From Flavobacteriales bacterium (lineage in GTDB: Bacteria; Bacteroidota; Bacteroidia; Flavobacteriales_D; Sanyastnellaceae), in contig JAIYCK010000174.1 in assembly GCA_027488055.1 (NCBI GenBank), forward strand, positions 1 to 15,163: a stretch of 15,163 nucleotides of DNA, given 5' to 3'. The position numbers and the translations under genes were made by a program. The first letter of the stretch is position 1. Every line of letters starts with the position of its first letter. The notes under the pieces were generated by a model that saw only the letters and a list, made by a program, of their open reading frames with translations, ran no database searches and was not told the DNA's origin. This document shows, piece by piece, positions 6,819-12,973 of this stretch.

Positions 6819-8051
6819 TTATGCTTTGGTCATGCGTGCTCTTAATTCGTGGTCAATGGCGTCTAAGAAGTCTTCAGTGCTCATGTAATGAGTGTCTTGG
6901 ACTTTGTCACCATAGATGCAGAATGCGAGATCCTTGGTCATCTTACCAGACTCTACAAGATCTACACACACTGTTTCAAGTGTTGTGCTGAAGGCAGCAA
7001 GCTCTGCATTGCCATCTAGTTTGGCGCGGTGGGCCAATCCTTGCGTCCAAGCAAATATGGATGCAATTGGATTCGTAGATGTCTTCTTCCCTTGTTGGTG
7101 CTGGCGATAGTGACGCGTAACAGTTCCATGTGCGGCCTCAGCTTCCATGGTCAAACCATCTGGTGTGATCAATGCAGAGGTCATCAATCCAAGTGAACCA
7201 AATCCTTGCGCAACAATATCACTTTGAACATCGCCGTCGTAATTTTTGCATGCCCACACGAATCCACCTTCACTCTTGAGGCAGAATGCCACCATGTCAT
7301 CGATCAAGCGGTGTTCGTAGGTGATTCCCAATTCTGCGAATTTGGTTTTGAATTCATTTTGATACACTTCTTCAAAGATGTCTTTGAAACGACCGTCATA
7401 GGCCTTGAGAATGGTATTCTTACTAGAGAAGTAGAGGTTCCATTTGCGCATGATGGCCTGATTGAAACAGCTGCGTGCAAATCCAAAGATGCTCTCTTCG
7501 GTGTTGTACATGCTCATTGCAACACCATTGCCTTCGAAGTTGTATACTTCCCACACTTTTGGGGCGTCCCCATTTTCTGGTGTGAAGGTCATGGTTAATT
7601 TGCCTTTTCCTTCAATGACGGTATCGGTGGCACGGTATTGATCACCGAATGCGTGGCGACCAATGTTGATGGGTTTGGTCCAACCTTGCACCAAACGTGG
7701 GATATTGCGACAAATGATGGGTTCACGAAATACAGTGCCGCCCACAATGTTGCGAATGGTTCCATTAGGTGATTTCCACATCTTTTTTAGACCAAATTCT
7801 TTTACACGCTCTTCGTCTGGTGTAATGGTTGCGCATTTTACAGCAACATTGTATTTCAATGTGGCTTCTGCACTTTCAATGGTTACACGATCCTCAGTGG
7901 CATCGCGGTTTTCGATTCCGAGGTCATAGTATTTAATGTCCAATTCAAGATATGGATGGATGAGCTTCTCTTTGATGAAAGACCAAATGATGCGGGTCAT
8001 TTCATCTCCGTCCATCTCAACGATTGGATTTGCAACTTTGATTTTTTGCAT
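6819..8051 (-). CDS. icd: NADP-dependent isocitrate dehydrogenase, eukaryote-type
   Basis: A 410-residue cytosolic enzyme converting isocitrate to 2-oxoglutarate with NADPH formation in the TCA cycle. It belongs to the homodimeric type II group that includes human IDH1/IDH2, not the E. coli Icd type. Seen: MDGDEMTRIIW (13-23), KSPNGTIRNI with the substrate-contacting serine and asparagine (93-102), GRHAFGDQYRATD (131-143), DDMVAFCLKSEGGFVWACKN and DGDVQSDIVAQGFGSLG (metal-binding aspartates), and AHGTVTRHYR followed by STNPIASIFAW. The R-H pair in TVTRHYR corresponds to the NADP-selecting residues of IDH1. Length is normal. It lies between two intrinsic terminators, so it is probably transcribed alone. 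The ndk terminator sits only 23 bp before the ATG, leaving no clear promoter. Confidence 0.95.
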   Translation of the reverse strand: MQKIKVANPIVEMDGDEMTRIIWSFIKEKLIHPYLELDIKYYDLGIENRDATEDRVTIESAEATLKYNVAVKCATITPDEERVKEFGLKKMWKSPNGTIRNIVGGTVFREPIICRNIPRLVQGWTKPINIGRHAFGDQYRATDTVIEGKGKLTMTFTPENGDAPKVWEVYNFEGNGVAMSMYNTEESIFGFARSCFNQAIMRKWNLYFSSKNTILKAYDGRFKDIFEEVYQNEFKTKFAELGITYEHRLIDDMVAFCLKSEGGFVWACKNYDGDVQSDIVAQGFGSLGLMTSALITPDGLTMEAEAAHGTVTRHYRQHQQGKKTSTNPIASIFAWTQGLAHRAKLDGNAELAAFSTTLETVCVDLVESGKMTKDLAFCIYGDKVQDTHYMSTEDFLDAIDHELRARMTKA

Positions 8052-8074
8052 GGGTAGGAAATTTATGGGTTGTC

Positions 8075-8100
8075 AAAAAAAAACCCGCATTTCGGCGGGT
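8075..8100 (-). terminator. Intrinsic terminator after ndk
   Basis: On the minus strand ACCCGC (8100-8095) and GCGGGT (8088-8083) form a 6-bp GC-rich stem with a 6-base loop, running straight into a tract of about nine T (8083-8075). It starts 12 bases after the ndk stop codon and ends 23 bases before the icd ATG. Confidence 0.85.
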
Positions 8101-8112
8101 ATTGAATGCGAA

Positions 8113-8535
8113 TTACTCGGCGTGTTCTCTTGTGGTGAAGTAGTATGCTCCTTCGATGAGTGCATTCTCATCGCTGTCGCTTCCGTGCACGGCATTGGCT
8201 GCAATGCTTTTTGCGAACATGCGGCGAATGGTTCCTTCCTCAGCCTTGGTTGGGTCTGTTGCACCAATTAGGTTACGGAAATCCTCTACTGCGTTGTCTT
8301 TCACAAGAATAGCAGCCACAATAGGTCCGCTGGTCATGTAATCAACCAATTCTCCGAAGAATGAACGCTCTTTGTGAACGGCATAGAACGCACTTGCTTC
8401 TTCCTTGCTCAAGCGGGTCCATTTCATTGCACGAATACTGAAACCAGCTTCAATGATTTTATCCAAAATTTTACCTGTATTGCCTGCTGCTGTAGCGTCC
8501 GGCTTGATCATGGTAAATGTTACATTTCCTGCCAT
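8113..8535 (-). CDS. ndk: Nucleoside diphosphate kinase
   Basis: A 140-residue kinase that moves the gamma phosphate of ATP to nucleoside diphosphates through a phospho-histidine, balancing (d)NTP pools in the cytosol. The catalytic histidine is H117 in NAVHGSDS (114-121). The ATP-site lysine is K11 in TMIKPDA, and the Kpn-loop/substrate region GATDPTKAEEGTIRRMFA is at 91-108. The length is normal for the bacterial family and the ending (EGAYYFTTREHAE) is typical of Bacteroidota members. It has its own terminator and a plausible promoter, so it is probably monocistronic. Confidence 0.96.
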   Translation of the reverse strand: MAGNVTFTMIKPDATAAGNTGKILDKIIEAGFSIRAMKWTRLSKEEASAFYAVHKERSFFGELVDYMTSGPIVAAILVKDNAVEDFRNLIGATDPTKAEEGTIRRMFAKSIAANAVHGSDSDENALIEGAYYFTTREHAE

Positions 8536-8568
8536 TTGTAGTGTCTTTAATGTTTAATAAATAGGCTG

Positions 8569-8599
8569 CGAATTTAGACTAGAATCTATGAGTTTCCAA
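8569..8599 (-). promoter_or_regulatory. Possible promoter for ndk
   Basis: On the minus strand TTGG (8599-8596), 19 bases, then TAAATTCG (8576-8569). Each box differs by one base from the Bacteroidota consensus TTTG-N19-TAnnTTTG, and the spacing is right. It would start transcription near 8562, giving a leader of about 27 bases before the ndk ATG. Confidence 0.4.
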
Positions 8600-8608
8600 G
8601 CATACCTC

Positions 8609-9919
8609 TCAAGGATGCCGCTTATTGAGTTGGGTTTTCCAAGTTGGCATAGCTGCACACATCAAACAAAACCCAAATAAGAGCAGCAAACCGGGGGTTC
8701 GATACCGAATGATCGCACCCATAATGGGGACTGTATTGCCTAGAATAGCGGCCAATGCAAGTACAGCGCTCACTGCTAGCCATATCATAGGACGATGGCT
8801 CGCCATAGGCCGTCTAAAGTGAGTGATGGTCCACACTAGCAGGAAACATGTCAATATATTTTCTGCGATGAAAGGGAGATAAATCCAGGATTTGAGTTCC
8901 CATGGATACGGACGGAGGTAGGTGAGGGCGAAAGCCTCTGGAAAGTGCACCAAAAATTGGTCAATGCTCTGTGTCGACGGCACATACACAAAACTTCCCG
9001 CTTGTTGGAGATGCGCTACATTGGTAAAATCAGTGAGCTTTTTGTGAAGGACATATAAAAAGTCACCACCGATGAAAAAGTAATGCGCATGTTGCGCCAA
9101 AACGAAACAAACGAGCATGGTGCCTATCCAAAGCCAGAGATAGCGAGTGGTTTTGATGAGTCGGGTCAATGCCCAAAAGATTAGACCGGGGAGTAGGGCA
9201 AACAACACATATTGTTTGATGAAAATGAGCCCTGGCAAAAGAGGAATAAAGTACCAAGCATGCTTGCGCGACCATTGACCGCGGCTCCACATTGATAGGA
9301 GGAGCATTAAACCACCGAAAATGGGCATGAGAGCCGCCTCTTTGGTAGGCGCGCTGGTCCAAAAAAGTGGCGTAGGCATCAAAAAAAGGAGGGCCCAGAG
9401 CCATCGTTCTTGCCGTGGTTGAATAAAAGCTGCAAATGCTTTGAAGAGCCAAATGGTGCCAAGAAAACTCAGTAAACTAAAAACAAGGGCATGCACATGA
9501 AAAAGGCCATGCGACAAGAGGGCAATAGGTACATTGAGCCGTATGATGGTGGAGCAATCATTGGTAAGTCCATAGAGGTAGCCACTTTGCCAACCGATCA
9601 ACTGATGTGAAAGCGCATCATAAAGGGGATCATCGATAGAGTAGCCAAAAAACAAAGCGCTGAAAACCCGCGGATGATCGGGCAACAATTCACTGAGGAT
9701 GCAGGCATCTTGGACATACCGAATCGCATCTGGAGGAATTTGGTTTGCGCTATAATGCGAGGAATAGGTCCAAAAGAAAACAAAGCCTACAAGAATCTTG
9801 ACAGCAAATGCGCCAAGCATCCAATAGGTGGGAATATGAGTCAGTTTGAAGTGCCGTGAACGCGCAATTAGAAAGGCGCTTGCAGCCAATAAAAGCACGT
9901 AAACTATATACTCATACAT
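8609..9919 (-). CDS. Polytopic membrane protein, possible GT-C-type glycosyltransferase
   Basis: A 436-residue protein with about ten membrane segments and no family I can name firmly. Notable non-membrane features are an acidic first large loop with PPDAIRYVQD (62-71), the stretch NDCSTIIRLN (120-129), a WTSAPTKEA motif (187-195) and GAIIRYRTPG near the end (401-410). Bacteroidota polytopic proteins linked to polysaccharide or lipid-linked sugar transfer often have such a 'W.S...KE' segment and a basic 'RYR.P' segment before the last membrane helix, which suggests a GT-C or polymerase-like enzyme; this is inference. Its ATG overlaps the YfhO stop codon as TGATG, so it is translated coupled to YfhO and probably serves the same pathway. 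Confidence 0.65.
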   Translation of the reverse strand: MYEYIVYVLLLAASAFLIARSRHFKLTHIPTYWMLGAFAVKILVGFVFFWTYSSHYSANQIPPDAIRYVQDACILSELLPDHPRVFSALFFGYSIDDPLYDALSHQLIGWQSGYLYGLTNDCSTIIRLNVPIALLSHGLFHVHALVFSLLSFLGTIWLFKAFAAFIQPRQERWLWALLFLMPTPLFWTSAPTKEAALMPIFGGLMLLLSMWSRGQWSRKHAWYFIPLLPGLIFIKQYVLFALLPGLIFWALTRLIKTTRYLWLWIGTMLVCFVLAQHAHYFFIGGDFLYVLHKKLTDFTNVAHLQQAGSFVYVPSTQSIDQFLVHFPEAFALTYLRPYPWELKSWIYLPFIAENILTCFLLVWTITHFRRPMASHRPMIWLAVSAVLALAAILGNTVPIMGAIIRYRTPGLLLLFGFCLMCAAMPTWKTQLNKRHP

Positions 9920-12618
9920 CAGGCAACCTTCGCAGGTGATTTAGGCTTGATTTCCATACCAAGCGCTCCTAGTAATAGCAACACCAAAAGTCCGCTTCCA
10001 CACATATTGATAGCAGATGATTTAGTGAAACTTTTGGGCTCAAAAGACCACACGATTTCATGGCTTCCAGCTGGAATCAACGCTCCTCTCAGGGTATGAT
10101 CCACTTTGAAATATGGTTGCTCTTGACCGTCGATGCGACATACCCATCCTTCTGGATAATAGATCTCGCTGAAAACTGCAACAGCTGGCGCATTGCTTTG
10201 GCTCGCGTATGTCAGTGTGTTGGTATGATATGAGGTAAGGCGGATAGCATAGGTGGAATCGATGGCCACTGTGGTGGGCAATTTGGACGCCTCTCTAGCA
10301 GCAACAATGGCTGTGGATCGCAAATCAGTTGTTGCAATGGAAAGCATAGCTTCATCGGGCGTGGCAGCGGATTTGACGTTGCTTACAAACCACGCATTGC
10401 CATATGCCCTTTTTGCATTTGGAATAGGACGGCCGCCTCCATTGATTTTGATGTATTTGGTGTTGAGCAAATGAATGACTTTGCATTGATCCAAGGTGGA
10501 GTCCACCACTTGCATGCTTTGGGATTTGAGCGCCTCTTGGATACTCGCAATTTCTTTGTCGATGTAAAAGTCATATAATTCTTGATACGACTTTAGTTTG
10601 GCAGCATGGTAGCCACCAAGACTTTTGTGGAAATACGCAGTGCGCGATTCGCTCATTGTACCTGGTGTTGCAAGTAACACACGGAAATTGGTATTCAATT
10701 GCAATACGCCGTATTCCGAAGACATGCGAATGAGGTCTTGATTTTTCACATCGTTATACGGTGCTTTGGCAGCCATTGCGGAGCTCAGTTTGCTCACCTG
10801 GGCATCGAAGTCCGCGATCGTTCCTTTTTCTGCCTCGAGAATGGCTTGATCGGTGGCGTCTGGTGCAAATGGAAATACCATGTCGTCTACTTTGGCATAA
10901 TGCACATAGTCTTTTTTATTCTCGGCTACAAGTTCCTTGTCTTCATTCATATATCTCGAAGAGATAAGCCAAATGTCTGCTACGAAAAGCAAGGACAACA
11001 AGGCGATGGCCGGGTACTTTTTGAGTTTGCCCATCATCACAGCGACTACAATTCCAATCGCCACAAGGATGATCAAGAGACTGCGTTGTGCGTCTTGTCT
11101 AAATACGTAGGTCCGCACCTTCAATAAATTTGCTTCGATGTCGTCGATCATGGCAAGTGTCTGGCTTTCCCCTTTATACTGTGTCAACAGTTGATCGAAA
11201 TATTCTTTTTCGTTGTTGCTGATGAGATCCCCTGTAATCGTCGGTTTGGCAGTTACAGCCAACAAGATTACCAATCCGATTCCAAGGCCAATAAGGATAG
11301 GTTTTTTGCGCACTGCAGCGCTCTCGGTGCTGATTAATTCCTGTATCCATATCAAAGCCAATGCGGGCGCCATGAATTGGATGAGCACCAGCATCATTTT
11401 ACTATCCCTGAACTTATTGTACATGGGGAAAGAATTGATGAAAAAGCTGTTGAGCCCGTGCATTTCACGCATGCTCAAAGCAATGGCTAAAATGGACAGG
11501 ATTAAGAAGGGCCAGCGAATGATGTCTCTGGAGAAGGCGATGGCCATCGCAAACAAAAACATGATGGCTGCTCCGAAATAAAATGCGCCTGCAGATGCTC
11601 CTTGACCTCCCCAATAAATTGGAAAATTTTTGAGTTGCTCTCGCACGTTTTTATCCGACTGACCAAATGCCTCCCTGTTTTTATCTATACTAATCTGAGA
11701 GTTTCCTCCTTTAGCATTGGGAATAATCATGCTCCAGGGTTCACCCGCGGACATGTTGTAATTGAGAATGTACTCGTCGCTCAATCCATCCTGATCGGGA
11801 GCCATGGTGTTGTTGGCGTCTGACTTGATGGTCAAGTCGCTGGTGCCTCGTGTGGTGTATTTGCTATACTCATAGGTAGTAAGTAAATTGCCCACATTGG
11901 GGAGGATTCCGATGATCGCAGCAATCACAAGCATCGCCGTTCCTTTGAGCAAGTACCCCCAGTTTTTTTGTATGGCCAAACGAATTATTTCTGTGAGTCC
12001 AACCAAGGCTAGGAGAAAGCCGAGATAGTAGGTCATCTGAAAGTGATTGGAGGTGAGTCCAAGTCCAAAGAAAAGAGCAAATAATGCAGATCCCGTTAAC
12101 AGTTTTCCGCGGTAAGTAAGGAGCAAAGCGCCTACCGTTGGCGCCATGTAACTAATGGCATTGATTTTAGAAGTGTGTCCTCCGCCGAGGTATAGGATAT
12201 TGATTGTGCCCAGTCCAAATGCAATACTGCCCGCTATGCCAAGCCAAGGATTGATACGCAGACACAAGGCGAAAATGTAAAAACCCAACATACACATAAA
12301 AAGGGAACCAATGGCCGGATGCATGCCAAGTTTCATGATTTTATCGATGCCACGTAGCATATTGGTTGCATATATCACGGTGGTTTGATAAGCAGGCATT
12401 CCAGCGAACATATTGCCAGACCAAAGTGGTTCTGCACCTTCATTCATCAAGCGATAATCCTGAATTTCTTTTGCCATTCCCATCACGTTTTGGATGTCGT
12501 GTTGTTTGATGGTGTAGCCATTGCCAATCATGCTAAAGAAGACATGCGCAACGATCGCAAAAACGACAATGGCCGCGGCATGGGGCAGAAATTTTACAGC
12601 AATATTCTTGATGTTCAT
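9919..12618 (-). CDS. YfhO family membrane protein (GT-C-like)
   Basis: A large inner-membrane protein of 899 residues matching the Bacteroidota form of the YfhO family. It begins with a membrane helix (about 10-30), then the conserved loop with QHDIQ (39-43, a candidate catalytic acidic site of GT-C folds) and PLWSGNMFAGMP (64-75). About a dozen further membrane segments run to about residue 555, including the family block PMYNKFRDSKMML (398-410). A soluble domain follows (about 556-865) ending with YYPEGWVCRIDG and IPAGSHEIVWSFEP, then a last membrane helix (about 870-890). B. subtilis YfhO takes part in sugar modification of teichoic acid with CsbB; the Bacteroidota substrate is not known. 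It is the middle gene of a three-gene operon, 18 bp after DUF4834 and overlapping the next gene by one base. Confidence 0.88.
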   Translation of the reverse strand: MNIKNIAVKFLPHAAAIVVFAIVAHVFFSMIGNGYTIKQHDIQNVMGMAKEIQDYRLMNEGAEPLWSGNMFAGMPAYQTTVIYATNMLRGIDKIMKLGMHPAIGSLFMCMLGFYIFALCLRINPWLGIAGSIAFGLGTINILYLGGGHTSKINAISYMAPTVGALLLTYRGKLLTGSALFALFFGLGLTSNHFQMTYYLGFLLALVGLTEIIRLAIQKNWGYLLKGTAMLVIAAIIGILPNVGNLLTTYEYSKYTTRGTSDLTIKSDANNTMAPDQDGLSDEYILNYNMSAGEPWSMIIPNAKGGNSQISIDKNREAFGQSDKNVREQLKNFPIYWGGQGASAGAFYFGAAIMFLFAMAIAFSRDIIRWPFLILSILAIALSMREMHGLNSFFINSFPMYNKFRDSKMMLVLIQFMAPALALIWIQELISTESAAVRKKPILIGLGIGLVILLAVTAKPTITGDLISNNEKEYFDQLLTQYKGESQTLAMIDDIEANLLKVRTYVFRQDAQRSLLIILVAIGIVVAVMMGKLKKYPAIALLSLLFVADIWLISSRYMNEDKELVAENKKDYVHYAKVDDMVFPFAPDATDQAILEAEKGTIADFDAQVSKLSSAMAAKAPYNDVKNQDLIRMSSEYGVLQLNTNFRVLLATPGTMSESRTAYFHKSLGGYHAAKLKSYQELYDFYIDKEIASIQEALKSQSMQVVDSTLDQCKVIHLLNTKYIKINGGGRPIPNAKRAYGNAWFVSNVKSAATPDEAMLSIATTDLRSTAIVAAREASKLPTTVAIDSTYAIRLTSYHTNTLTYASQSNAPAVAVFSEIYYPEGWVCRIDGQEQPYFKVDHTLRGALIPAGSHEIVWSFEPKSFTKSSAINMCGSGLLVLLLLGALGMEIKPKSPAKVA

Positions 12619-12636
12619 AGTCTGTGATGAAAGAGG

Positions 12637-12897
12637 TTAATCTTTAATTTCCGTATAATCGGTGTATTCTTCGGGTTGTGGTTTGCGGTTCTTCTCTACG
12701 GTGACTTCACCTTCCTTGCGACGGGTTTGTTCGTGTATGTTATTGCCGTTATGATGCATTTGATCACGCATTTGCTCTTGTGCTTTGCGCACCACATAGG
12801 GGGTGGCCAAACGTGCGATAAGTCGCAAGATAAAGGAGATGGCTATCAGCCAAAAAATAAAATTGAAAAGGCCGCGCCAAGAGGCTTCATAAATCAT
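12637..12897 (-). CDS. DUF4834-type small membrane protein
   Basis: An 86-residue protein with a single membrane helix (about 9-30), a basic amphipathic stretch, and a charged, polar tail that ends EEYTDYTEIKD. The layout and the 'Y.DYEEI/VK'-like tail match the DUF4834 family of Bacteroidota; its function is unknown. It is the first gene of the operon with YfhO (18 bp gap). The hydrophilic tail should face the cytoplasm and could hold a partner, but nothing in the sequence shows which. Confidence 0.7.
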   Translation of the reverse strand: MIYEASWRGLFNFIFWLIAISFILRLIARLATPYVVRKAQEQMRDQMHHNGNNIHEQTRRKEGEVTVEKNRKPQPEEYTDYTEIKD

Positions 12898-12925
12898 GGC
12901 ACGAAACTAATTCGAAACGGTCATT

Positions 12926-12964
12926 AAAAAAAGGCTACAGCGCACCTAAAAAGCGCATTTTAGC
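12926..12964 (-). terminator. Probable terminator of the Asp-box protein gene
   Basis: On the minus strand GCTA (12964-12961) pairs with TAGC (12937-12934) and GCGC (12956-12953) with GCGC (12943-12940), separated by a small internal mismatch, and a run of seven T follows (12932-12926). It begins 9 bases after the stop codon at 12974. The stem is weaker than the other terminators here. Confidence 0.55.
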
Positions 12965-12973
12965 AATATGGCC

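Noticed and set aside
7206..7598. 130-codon plus-strand open frame inside icd
   Set aside because: Fully antisense to the conserved isocitrate dehydrogenase gene, with no recognisable protein features.
10699..11127. 142-codon plus-strand open frame inside the YfhO gene
   Set aside because: Antisense to a well supported membrane protein; composition is rich in Cys/His/Phe as expected for the reverse of a membrane-helix gene.
12902..12909. TAGTTTCG on the minus strand as a -7 box for the DUF4834 operon
   Set aside because: One mismatch, no TTTG at the right distance, and the start site would fall on the ATG; too weak to annotate.
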